6,967 nt of DNA, taken from contig NVWR01000003.1 of assembly GCA_002746275.1 (NCBI GenBank), positions 221,667 to 228,633 of the forward strand, written 5' to 3'. Source of the stretch: Rhodobiaceae bacterium. GTDB taxonomy: Bacteria; Pseudomonadota; Alphaproteobacteria; Parvibaculales; Parvibaculaceae. The notes beneath the pieces are model-generated. The model made no database searches and was not told where the DNA came from. It was given only the letters and a program-made list of their open reading frames with translations. The position numbers were made by a program, and so were the translations under genes. Positions 1 to 6,608 of the stretch are shown piece after piece (position 1 is the first letter of the stretch; every line of letters starts with the position of its first letter).

Positions 1-569
1 GCTTCGGTGTCGGCTGGCACACCGACAATTCCTTTTTTGAAGAACCAAGCATGGGGTCAATCGTCTACAGCCATATCGTACCACCCCAGGGGGGAGACAC
101 GCTCTTCTCGAGCCAATATGTTGCCTATGAACGCCTGTCCGATGGCATGAAACGGATGCTCGGTAACCTGAATGCCGTGCACAGTGCAAAATACGCCTAC
201 ACCTCAGAAACGGCGGAAGAAAAATACGCGGGCAAAACAGCGATCACCTACAAGCGCTCCGACAGCGTGTATGACGAAGTCGTCCACCCGGTGGTACGCA
301 CCCACCCCATCACGGGCAAGAAAGCACTCTACGTGAACCCCATGTTCACCACCCGCTTTGAGGACATGAGCGAAGAGGAAAGCAAACCGCTACTCACGTA
401 TCTCTTTGAGCATTGCACCCGCCCAGAATTTGGCTGTCGCATCCAGTGGGACACCCGCATGGTTGCCATGTGGGACAATCGCTGCGTCCAGCATTATGCG
501 GTTGATGACTATGTTGATCATGAGCGCCTGCTCTACCGCGTCACCGTGAACGGTGAAAAACCAGTCTGA
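1..569 (+). CDS. TauD/TfdA-family Fe(II)/2-oxoglutarate dioxygenase, 5' end missing
   Basis: The 3' part of a non-haem iron dioxygenase of the TauD/TfdA superfamily, which couples 2-oxoglutarate decarboxylation to substrate hydroxylation. The frame is open from base 3, so the gene starts before the window; the internal ATG at 51 cannot be the start because the metal motif lies upstream of it. Seen directly: the WHTD metal motif (His at 18-20, Asp at 24-26), the GGDT loop (Thr at 99-101), the HPVVRTHP segment near 288-308, the WDNR-x3-H motif with the distal His at 492-494, and two Arg at 525-527 and 537-539. These spacings match, as I recall them, the E. coli TauD iron ligands, the 2-oxoglutarate-binding Thr and Arg, and the substrate-binding Arg, so the enzyme should be active. 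Substrate unknown: taurine, alkyl sulfate, aryloxyalkanoate and other acids are all handled in this superfamily. An amidotransferase gene follows after 12 bases. Confidence 0.93.
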   Translation, partial: FGVGWHTDNSFFEEPSMGSIVYSHIVPPQGGDTLFSSQYVAYERLSDGMKRMLGNLNAVHSAKYAYTSETAEEKYAGKTAITYKRSDSVYDEVVHPVVRTHPITGKKALYVNPMFTTRFEDMSEEESKPLLTYLFEHCTRPEFGCRIQWDTRMVAMWDNRCVQHYAVDDYVDHERLLYRVTVNGEKPV

Positions 570-581
570 GTATCCGGAGAT

Positions 582-1424
582 ATGAGCGAAAACCTTCTCA
601 TCATTGATGGCTATGACCGCTCCGGCCGCACGCGCTTGGGCGAAGCAGGGTGCACATTGGCGGGCACGCTCTACCAAAACATGATCCGGCGCTTCTTGCC
701 CAATGCCAACATAACCATCCTGCACCCCGCCGATGCAGATGAGCATATCCCGCAAGGAGCTTCTCTGGGTGATTTCGATGCCGCTCTTTGGACAGGCTCC
801 AGCCTCACCATCTATCACGACACGCCCGAAGTAGTGCGCCAGGTGGAGCTCTCCCGCACTTTGTCCGCAAACGGCGTCCCAAGCTTTGGCAGTTGTTGGG
901 CGCTGCAAATCGCTGCCCTGGCAGCTGGTGGCACATGCAGATTGAACCCAAAAGGCCGAGAGTTCGGCATCGCCCGCAAAATCACGCTAACCGATGCCGG
1001 GCGAGCACACGCCTTATATGCAGGAAAGCCAATTGTCTTTGATGGCTTCACCAGCCATTTCGATGATGTTGAAACCCTGCCACCGGGCGCCACACTGTTG
1101 GCGGGAAACCAGATCACCCCCATACAAGCTGCGATCATCGAGAAAGACGGCACACCTTTTTGGGCGGTGCAATATCATCCTGAATATGATCTGGCAGAAG
1201 TCGCCGCCCTCACCCGCTTCCGCATGGATGGTCTCATAGACGACGGGCATTTCGCCAGCCACGAGATGGCAAACAGTTTCGTTGCCGACCTGGAGGCGCT
1301 CCACGCAGACCCCGCCCGCATGGATATTTCCTGGCGGCTCGGCATTGACCAGGACGTGACAGACCCAGAGATACGCACACGCGAGGTCAAAAACTGGGTC
1401 GAAAATATCCTGCGAACCAACTAG
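582..1424 (+). CDS. class I glutamine amidotransferase (stand-alone, GMP-synthase-like GATase1 domain)
   Basis: A 280-residue protein with the class I glutamine amidotransferase fold, which hydrolyses glutamine to supply ammonia or, in relatives, cleaves other gamma-glutamyl amides. Seen: a first beta strand (LLIIDG, 5-10), an oxyanion-loop-like WTGSS (70-74), the nucleophile elbow with Cys105 (GSCWALQ), a TSH motif with His159, and YHPE with His199 and Glu201 completing the Cys-His-Glu triad. About 75 residues follow the triad, more than a bare domain needs. No synthetase domain is fused, so it either acts alone or passes ammonia to a partner not visible here. The start at 582 is fixed: the strand begins at once and an in-frame TGA lies at 567-569. 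A GGAG (576-579) sits only two bases before the ATG, closer than usual, which suggests coupling to the upstream dioxygenase. The physiological substrate is not readable. Confidence 0.9.
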   Translation: MSENLLIIDGYDRSGRTRLGEAGCTLAGTLYQNMIRRFLPNANITILHPADADEHIPQGASLGDFDAALWTGSSLTIYHDTPEVVRQVELSRTLSANGVPSFGSCWALQIAALAAGGTCRLNPKGREFGIARKITLTDAGRAHALYAGKPIVFDGFTSHFDDVETLPPGATLLAGNQITPIQAAIIEKDGTPFWAVQYHPEYDLAEVAALTRFRMDGLIDDGHFASHEMANSFVADLEALHADPARMDISWRLGIDQDVTDPEIRTREVKNWVENILRTN

Positions 1425-2257
1425 TCGTGAATACGTAGGATCACAGACTGGCTTGCACTTGCCATCAGCTCACCGGACTCAGCAAACAAATGCACCCGAC
1501 CGTGCGCAAATCCGTTGTGAACGCCGTGAATGCGAATGTCACAAAGCACCCACTCTGTTTCCACAATCCGCCGAATGCGGATCGTATTATCAAGACTGTT
1601 GCCGCCGGCATTGCGGCCAATGGCATTGCCGACAGCGGACGGCACGAAATCGGCCATCACCGCCAGCGCACTTGAATTGACCGGCAGACCTTCACGCATA
1701 CGCGCCCACAGAACCACATGCCCGTCTTCGCTCAACTCACCGTTTTTGCGCTCCTTGCCGTAGCGCCCTTTGACAACACGCACATCAATCCGCCCATGCA
1801 GATCGGCCCGATCTCCGCGCCAATGGTCTACAGGTGCACATTCAGACGGTGGCGCAACAGACGGCATCTCTACCCATTGCGCAGAATACTCGCTGGTCCG
1901 CTCACCAAGAGCGGCATTGACGGTGAAAATTTCTCTATCCCCGACGTGCCCCACCACACGCGCCTGCGTGTTGTACTTGCCATGCACCGGCACCATCACA
2001 TCAAGATCAACAATGTCGCCAACACGTGCAAAAGAGATGTATTGAGCCGTCGCCCAAATAGCAGGTCGTCCGGTTGTCTGTTCCATTGCACGCAGAGACG
2101 AGGCAAGCCCAACCCCGCCAAACAGGAAAAGCTTACCGGGCGGGCCAACACTCAGTTTCTCCTCCACCGGCAAATACCAGCGATGCGGATTGTGGGTCGC
2201 CTGCAAATCAAAAAGGTCAGGGGCAGCAGAAATTTGGGGGGTCATCTCGGCCATCAT
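1421..2257 (-). CDS. TesB-like acyl-CoA thioesterase (double hotdog)
   Basis: A 278-residue protein resembling acyl-CoA thioesterase II (TesB-type, two hotdog domains in one chain), which hydrolyses acyl-CoA to free acid and CoA in the cytoplasm. Seen: a first hotdog with LFGGVGLASSLRAME (45-59) and a strand rich in aromatics and glycine near 70-80; a second hotdog with LAVMADF (198-204), GNSLDN (219-224) and SASQSVILR (267-275). Asp203, Ser221 and Gln270 fall where I expect the TesB Asp-Thr-Gln triad, with Ser in place of Thr. Length is close to TesB. No signal peptide. It is the last gene of the minus-strand cluster, 56 bases after the FGE gene, so it may be co-transcribed or have its own promoter. 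The start is uncertain: ATG at 2257, 2254 and 2245 are all possible and none has a strong ribosome binding site. Acyl chain preference is unknown. Confidence 0.85.
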   Translation of the reverse strand: MMAEMTPQISAAPDLFDLQATHNPHRWYLPVEEKLSVGPPGKLFLFGGVGLASSLRAMEQTTGRPAIWATAQYISFARVGDIVDLDVMVPVHGKYNTQARVVGHVGDREIFTVNAALGERTSEYSAQWVEMPSVAPPSECAPVDHWRGDRADLHGRIDVRVVKGRYGKERKNGELSEDGHVVLWARMREGLPVNSSALAVMADFVPSAVGNAIGRNAGGNSLDNTIRIRRIVETEWVLCDIRIHGVHNGFAHGRVHLFAESGELMASASQSVILRIHD

Positions 2258-2300
2258 GTCTCACTCAGAAGGGGGGAACTGACCGCTTACCTACCCCATT

Positions 2301-2310
2301 TTGGTACCAA
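2301..2310. promoter_or_regulatory. perfect 10-bp palindrome TTGGTACCAA between FGE and thioesterase genes
   Basis: The 56-base gap (2258-2313) holds a perfect inverted repeat, TTGGTACCAA, just after the FGE stop codon and about 45 bases before the thioesterase start. On the minus strand a TTGAAT (2313-2318) could act as a weak -35 box with the palindrome in the spacer, as for an operator, but no convincing -10 follows. It could equally be chance. No U-tract terminator is visible in this gap. Confidence 0.2.
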
Positions 2311-2313
2311 TAT

Positions 2314-3267
2314 TCAATCGGTTGAACGGTGCCGAGGCCATTCAGAAGCTAAAAGAACCGTTCGGAAACCAATATGAGCGGCTCCCAGGTTCACTTCTTG
2401 CGGGTGACGGGCTGCGGGCCGGTACCGGCGGCAATAGTTCGGCGCGCACAGGTAGGAGCCCCCTTTGATCACCCCCACAGCCACCGCCTCATCTCCATAA
2501 GGGTCCACCGTCCATTCCCAGACATTGCCAATCATATCGAACAGGCCATACCCGTTGGCCTGAAAACAGCCAACCGGGGCACGCCCAACAAAACCATCTT
2601 TTCCTTCATCCTGAAACGGAAAGAACCCCTGCCAATTATTGGCCTGCCAGACACCGCCCGGCGCCAATTCTTCCCCCCACGCATAGGTTGCTCCATCCAG
2701 CCCCCCACGCGCCGCAAACTCCCATTGTGCTTCATTGGGCAAAGAGCGACCTTTCCAGGCGGCGTAGGCCACAGCATCTTCCAACGCGACTTGAACCACA
2801 GGGAAATCGGCCCGGCCTTCGATGCTACTACCCGCTCCCTCCGGATGACGCCAGTTGGCCTCTTCCACATAGATCCAGCTTCCCAGATCATCCTTGTCCG
2901 GCCATTGGAAGACCGCAGCCCCCGGCGGCACCACACCGTCTACTCCTCGCTCTGCCAAGGTGACGTACCCGCTTGCATCCACAAATTCAGAAAACTGTTG
3001 GTTGGTGACTTCCGTTCGGTCGATCCAGAATGAAGGAACCTCGGCCAACCGTACCGGAGCTTCATCGCTATAGTACGCGTCAGATCCCATCTCGAATGTT
3101 CCACCCACAATCTGAACCATGCCGGTCGGTGCGCCTAACTGCTCCCACCCGGTCTCCAGGCACGAAGCAGCAACCCCCTCAACCGTAACAGAGGGAAGCA
3201 TGGTCCATATTCCGGCACCGACAAACGCCACAGCAATCAGTCCGGCCCTAATTTTCCCAATAGACAT
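2314..3267 (-). CDS. formylglycine-generating enzyme (FGE/SUMF1 family), membrane-anchored
   Basis: Aerobic formylglycine-generating enzyme that oxidises the cysteine of a sulfatase CxPxR motif to the catalytic formylglycine. From the ATG at 3267 it has 317 residues: a short basic N-terminus, a hydrophobic anchor (8-26) and then the FGE-sulfatase domain. Seen: GGTFEMGS (55-62), EVTNQQFSEF (86-95), LPNEAQWEFAARGG (176-189), GNVWEWT (247-253), GGSYLCAPNYC (269-279) and IGFR (299-302). Cys274 and Cys279 match the copper-binding catalytic pair of human FGE (Cys336/Cys341), so it should be active. The N-terminal charge pattern puts the domain in the periplasm. Two further cysteines (36 and 234) could form a disulfide. 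ATG 3267 is preferred because a GGAAG (3277-3281) lies nine bases upstream, against three for ATG 3273; an open frame back to 3327 only overlaps the sulfatase. The gene overlaps the sulfatase 3' end by 20 bases, which ties enzyme and client together. Confidence 0.92.
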   Translation of the reverse strand: MSIGKIRAGLIAVAFVGAGIWTMLPSVTVEGVAASCLETGWEQLGAPTGMVQIVGGTFEMGSDAYYSDEAPVRLAEVPSFWIDRTEVTNQQFSEFVDASGYVTLAERGVDGVVPPGAAVFQWPDKDDLGSWIYVEEANWRHPEGAGSSIEGRADFPVVQVALEDAVAYAAWKGRSLPNEAQWEFAARGGLDGATYAWGEELAPGGVWQANNWQGFFPFQDEGKDGFVGRAPVGCFQANGYGLFDMIGNVWEWTVDPYGDEAVAVGVIKGGSYLCAPNYCRRYRPAARHPQEVNLGAAHIGFRTVLLASEWPRHRSTD

Positions 3268-4918
3268 AGGCATCGTCTTCCGTGTGGCGATCGGCAAGTG
3301 TCTTATCAATGAACACAGACAGGCCAACCTCTGAGGGCCAAAGCGGCGCCGCTTGTTCAGCCAGATGCGTTTCCAGAAGCGCGGTCAACTCGGCAACCTT
3401 GCCCGGAAGATTTTCCGCAAGATTGATCTGTTCGGTCGGATCCTTCGACAGATTGAACAGCCAGGTTTTTTCCGGGAGCTGCGACAGTTGAAGCTTCCAA
3501 CCCTCGTTCAACACAACCCGGTAGTGGCCATCTTTCCAGAACAATGTCTCGTGCGGCGCGCCTTCCCGCTCCCCTGTCACGTAGGGAATGAAATCAACCC
3601 CATCAATGATCCGGTCATCGGGCAGGTCCAGGCCAGCCGCACCCGAGGCGGTTGCGAACAAATCCATATGCGAAACCGGCTCATCAAACGTGCTGCCCGC
3701 AGGAATGTGCCTCGGCCACCGTGCAAAGAAGGGTACATGAGTGCCACCTTCAAAGAGCGTCAACTTCCACCCACGGAACGGCTTGTTCAGGTCTGGCAAT
3801 CCAACATACCCGGCGCCCCCATTGTCGCTGGTGAAGATAACCAGCGTGTTGTCATCAAGCCCATTGTCTTTGAGCGCTTGCATCACCCGGCCGACGCTGC
3901 GGTCCACTGCCCGCGTCATGGCTGTGTAGACCCGAAGACGATGATCTTCGATTTCTGACAACGCATCATAGTCAGCCTTCAAAGCCTGAAGCGGCGTATG
4001 AATGCCCCAATGCGCCAGATACAAAAAAAAGGGTCGATTGCGGTTGGCTTCAATCACCTTGACGGCTTCATCTGTATAATAGTCAGTGATATAGCCTCGC
4101 GGCTCAAACGGCGCGCTGTCATTGAAGGTCGAGGCATAGCGCATGCTGGGCCACAAAAACCGGTCGATCGGATCAAACATCTGCCGTGAATTCACGACAT
4201 CCGAATGATCAACTGGCAGATAAAGTCCACTCGCCATAAGCAAACTGTCATCGAACCCCTGATGAATAGCGCTCATGCCATTGTTGCGGCCCAGATGCCA
4301 CTTGCCGATATGCGCGGTGTAATACCCGGCTGTTTTCAGATGCTCAGCAATGGTGATCTCAGACCGAGGCATACCAAGGTCCGCATAGCTGCCAACCTCA
4401 CTTTCACCCCGATCAAATGTTAGGCTGGGATGAAGCGGCTGGATCTCGCTACTCCGACTGACCAGGCCCACCAGCGCCGCCATCCCCGGTGGCGTTGGAG
4501 TGAACTCAAAACCAAACCGGGTCGCATAACGCCCTGTCATGATTGAAGCGCGGGACGGTGCGCAAACTGCATTGCCTGCATACCCGTTTGAAAAGGCAAC
4601 CCCTTCATGCCCCAACGCATCAATGTTGGGGGTCTGCATAGTTGTGCCTGAGGCCCCACCGCCATAAAAGCTGATGTCGTTGAAGCCCATGTCATCGGTC
4701 AGAATGAAAATAATATTGGGTGGTCTCTCAGATAGCGGAGTGGCCACAATTTCCGGCCCCTGGCTCCAAACCACTTCCTGGTTGGGCCCGACCGGGTCAA
4801 TGATGTTCAGAACGATGCCCGGTGCATTCAGAACGATCTCAACCCGGTTCACCCAAATGACAGCCCCCGCGATCAGAACAACACCAGCAACCCCACCTAG
4901 AATTTTCTTAAGTTTCAT
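3248..4918 (-). CDS. type I (formylglycine) sulfatase, exported or membrane-anchored
   Basis: A 556-residue sulfatase of the alkaline-phosphatase-like superfamily (arylsulfatase type) that hydrolyses sulfate esters. Seen: basic start MKLKK, hydrophobic segment (6-23), PPNIIFILTDDMG with metal ligands Asp75 and Asp76, the maturation motif C119-A-P-S-R123 followed by TGR, GKWHLG with Lys206 and His208, HWGIHTP with His303 and His307, SDNGG with Asp365 and Asn366, and Lys385. All expected active-site residues are present. The Cys (not Ser) motif means it is a client for FGE, whose gene follows directly. The hydrophobic segment could be an uncleaved anchor or a signal peptide cut near Ala-Gly-Ala (17-19); either way the enzyme faces the periplasm. 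ATG 4918 is chosen over GTG 4921 because GAGGG (4926-4930) is seven bases before it. Substrate is not readable: aryl, steroid, lipid and sugar sulfates are all possible. Confidence 0.96.
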   Translation of the reverse strand: MKLKKILGGVAGVVLIAGAVIWVNRVEIVLNAPGIVLNIIDPVGPNQEVVWSQGPEIVATPLSERPPNIIFILTDDMGFNDISFYGGGASGTTMQTPNIDALGHEGVAFSNGYAGNAVCAPSRASIMTGRYATRFGFEFTPTPPGMAALVGLVSRSSEIQPLHPSLTFDRGESEVGSYADLGMPRSEITIAEHLKTAGYYTAHIGKWHLGRNNGMSAIHQGFDDSLLMASGLYLPVDHSDVVNSRQMFDPIDRFLWPSMRYASTFNDSAPFEPRGYITDYYTDEAVKVIEANRNRPFFLYLAHWGIHTPLQALKADYDALSEIEDHRLRVYTAMTRAVDRSVGRVMQALKDNGLDDNTLVIFTSDNGGAGYVGLPDLNKPFRGWKLTLFEGGTHVPFFARWPRHIPAGSTFDEPVSHMDLFATASGAAGLDLPDDRIIDGVDFIPYVTGEREGAPHETLFWKDGHYRVVLNEGWKLQLSQLPEKTWLFNLSKDPTEQINLAENLPGKVAELTALLETHLAEQAAPLWPSEVGLSVFIDKTLADRHTEDDAYVYWEN

Positions 4919-4925
4919 CACAACA

Positions 4926-4930
4926 CCCTC
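4926..4930 (-). promoter_or_regulatory. ribosome binding site of the sulfatase gene
   Basis: GAGGG on the minus strand, seven bases before ATG 4918, partly overlaps the TGA stop (4929-4931) of the preceding gene. It decides for ATG 4918 over the adjacent GTG and indicates translational coupling. Confidence 0.7.
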
Positions 4931-5561
4931 ATGAGGTTTTCCGGGGCAACAAAGCGTTCAGCACACCTGCCACACTCAGCAAGACAAAGAAGAGAAGAAC
5001 GCGCGGATCGCTCAAAGGCAGCCCATCTTCAATAGGAAAGGCAATCGTCTTTTCCAGAGCAGCAGCCTTGAAGCCATGCCGTCCTGAAAATTGTGGGTCA
5101 GTAGAAATTTCAAACATGTCCCGACGCGAGCGGTACCGCATAGCTGCGCCAGCCGTCCAAACCTCCGCGCCCTCCACGCCCACAACGTCCAACACATTTG
5201 AAACAGCTGGCCCAAACATCACCGGATGAGAGGCGCGCACGAGGAGAGCCGGCCACATATATTCCATGTATTTGGCCATCACATCATCTGACGTGTCTCC
5301 GAGAGCTACGCCGTCAATCTGGTCTGGCACATCTTTCATGTGCAAAGCGTTGACCATCAAAAAGTCATCGCCCGTATCTGCTTCCATAAAGGCACGCAGC
5401 TGTGCAATCCGCGCGGGGTCTTCCACCTGGCGTTCAATGATGCCCATGAAGTGATCAATTTCATCGGGATTTAGGGGGCCCGACAGGTTCGTGTACCAAA
5501 GAAAAAAAGCGACATAGATCGCAGCCGGCACACCCCAGATAAACCATCGCGCGCTCATCAT
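4929..5561 (-). CDS. unrecognised protein with a membrane segment at each end
   Basis: A 210-residue protein I cannot assign with confidence. Seen: an N-terminal hydrophobic segment (6-23, FIWGVPAAIYVAFFLWY), about 160 mostly soluble residues, and a second hydrophobic segment (187-203) ending in PRK. The positive residues at both ends suggest both termini are cytoplasmic and the middle domain is periplasmic. The middle part contains AQLRAFMEADTGDDFLMVN (53-71) and MRYRSRRDMFEI (141-152), which recall the DUF1330/dimeric alpha-beta barrel fold; this is inference from pattern memory and could be wrong. The gene lies 9 bases after the GST-like gene and 10 before the sulfatase, with strong ribosome binding sites, so it is firmly part of the operon. 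A role as a membrane partner, substrate-binding or chaperone-like factor for the sulfatase is possible but not shown. Confidence 0.85.
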   Translation of the reverse strand: MMSARWFIWGVPAAIYVAFFLWYTNLSGPLNPDEIDHFMGIIERQVEDPARIAQLRAFMEADTGDDFLMVNALHMKDVPDQIDGVALGDTSDDVMAKYMEYMWPALLVRASHPVMFGPAVSNVLDVVGVEGAEVWTAGAAMRYRSRRDMFEISTDPQFSGRHGFKAAALEKTIAFPIEDGLPLSDPRVLLFFVLLSVAGVLNALLPRKTS

Positions 5562-5565
5562 ATCT

Positions 5566-5571
5566 CTCCCC
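5566..5571 (-). promoter_or_regulatory. ribosome binding site of the two-anchor protein gene
   Basis: GGGGAG on the minus strand, four bases before ATG 5561 and seven before ATG 5558. It begins at the last base of the TAG stop codon of the GST-like gene, so the ribosome can re-initiate directly. The spacing slightly favours ATG 5558. Confidence 0.7.
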
Positions 5572-6602
5572 TAAGCGAACAGTTTCTCACAACCCGTTCC
5601 CGCCAACACATCGTCGACAAACCCTCGATCCTTCTCGGAAAGGTTCGCCCGCCCTTCCCGCAACCATTGAAGACACTTGCCCTGATAGGCGAACGGTTGC
5701 TGAACCCAATGTGCACCGTCGATCTCGGTATCAACTTGCGCGTCGCCATTCATGAGCGCCTTCGCATTCGCCAGCAGAGCCGGTACGTAGTAATTGCCAA
5801 TCTGCTTGAAGACGTCGATCAGCGTGTCTGACACGGCATCCCGCGACACCCATTCATCATCTCCCGGTTCCATACCGCTCAGGTCATCAACAAGGTCCAC
5901 CCAGGCAAACACCACGGGCGCCTTGTCGAGGGTGAGCTGCATTGGTGTGGGGTCAAATTTGGCAAGCTGTGTCAGTTGCCCATAGGCCGCAAAATCACTG
6001 GCTCCGGGCCGTCCGCCCAACATAAAGGAAGACCCTTCAAGGTGTGCCCGCATTGCGCCAAGGTAGCGCTCATAACTTGCCTCAATCACTGGTGCCGTCT
6101 CATCGCTGGACCCCACGACATAAAGCCGCGAGATTTGTCGCTCGCCGAATATCTTTCCAAGCTCCAGCGCTTGCTTTTCCGGCTGTGGAGCGAGCGTCCA
6201 ACGCGGCAGGATCGCAGAGGCCCGCTCAATGTCTGCTTGAAAATGCCAGCGATAATGGAACATGGCTTTGGTCAGCCACTCGTCTGCATAATCCTCCAGC
6301 AGATAGTCCAAAAAGGCGATAGCCGGGTCTGACGGAACAACACTGCGCCCCTCATATTCAGTCTCAAAGCGTCGGATCAGGGGTGTTGAGTCCACAACGG
6401 CCTCAAGTTCGCCCGAGGCATTGGGCAAAAAGAAGGTCGGCAGCAGGCCAACCTTGGGTTTTGGGTACCCAGCAGGAACACCACCATCCCTGTTGAACAA
6501 CAGCCGATAAGGAATGCGGCGATAACGTAGGACCGCCAGCATTTTACGCGTGTACGGCGAGCCCGGAGCCCCCATCAGCGTCAACGGTGTCAAGTGGGTC
6601 AT
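5571..6602 (-). CDS. glutathione S-transferase family protein with C-terminal extension
   Basis: A 343-residue GST-fold protein. Seen: an N-terminal thioredoxin-like domain starting LTPLTLMGAPGSPYTRK (4-20) with Ser15 at the position where a catalytic or glutathione-contacting residue is expected, a cis-proline-type LLPTFF (53-58), DSTP (71-74) that matches the glutathione gamma-glutamyl-binding Glu/Asp-Ser pair, and an all-helical C domain with MLGGRPGASDFAAYGQL (194-210), the N-capping motif of GSTs. About 110 residues beyond the usual GST length follow, with WVQQPFAYQGKCLQWLRE (299-316) and two cysteines (310, 338). Cytoplasmic, no signal peptide. ATG 6602 is chosen because GGGAG (6609-6613) lies six bases upstream; a longer frame to 6629 has no such site. 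It is the first gene of the operon. Whether it is a true transferase, a lyase or a binding protein is open. Confidence 0.88.
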   Translation of the reverse strand: MTHLTPLTLMGAPGSPYTRKMLAVLRYRRIPYRLLFNRDGGVPAGYPKPKVGLLPTFFLPNASGELEAVVDSTPLIRRFETEYEGRSVVPSDPAIAFLDYLLEDYADEWLTKAMFHYRWHFQADIERASAILPRWTLAPQPEKQALELGKIFGERQISRLYVVGSSDETAPVIEASYERYLGAMRAHLEGSSFMLGGRPGASDFAAYGQLTQLAKFDPTPMQLTLDKAPVVFAWVDLVDDLSGMEPGDDEWVSRDAVSDTLIDVFKQIGNYYVPALLANAKALMNGDAQVDTEIDGAHWVQQPFAYQGKCLQWLREGRANLSEKDRGFVDDVLAGTGCEKLFA

Positions 6603-6608
6603 GTTGTT

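Noticed and set aside
390..908. A 172-codon open frame on the minus strand across the dioxygenase-amidotransferase junction
   Set aside because: It lies opposite two strongly supported genes, shows no recognisable motif and has no convincing ribosome binding site; it is a shadow frame.
2266..2305. Run of G and run of C around 2271-2276 and 2294-2297 that could form a hairpin followed by ATTTT on the plus strand
   Set aside because: The stem is only about four pairs with a 17-base loop, and no plus-strand gene ends here.
2418..2429. 12-bp palindrome GCCGGTACCGGC
   Set aside because: It lies inside the FGE gene, in codons for the conserved YRP segment after the catalytic cysteines, so coding constraint explains it.
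1718..3033. Two plus-strand open frames of 219 codons each opposite the thioesterase and FGE genes
   Set aside because: Their translations have the basic, Pro/His/Arg-rich composition of antisense shadows, and the minus-strand genes carry complete family motifs.
3154..3174. A lipobox-like Ala-Ala-Ser-Cys in the FGE (Cys36), suggesting a lipoprotein
   Set aside because: The cysteine is about ten residues beyond the end of the hydrophobic segment and the -3 position is Ala, so it does not fit a signal peptidase II site.
3268..3327. Longer N-terminus for the FGE (open frame back to 3327)
   Set aside because: It would add 20 residues overlapping the sulfatase with no ribosome binding site, and it would bury the basic-plus-hydrophobic start; ATG 3267 has a GGAAG at nine bases.
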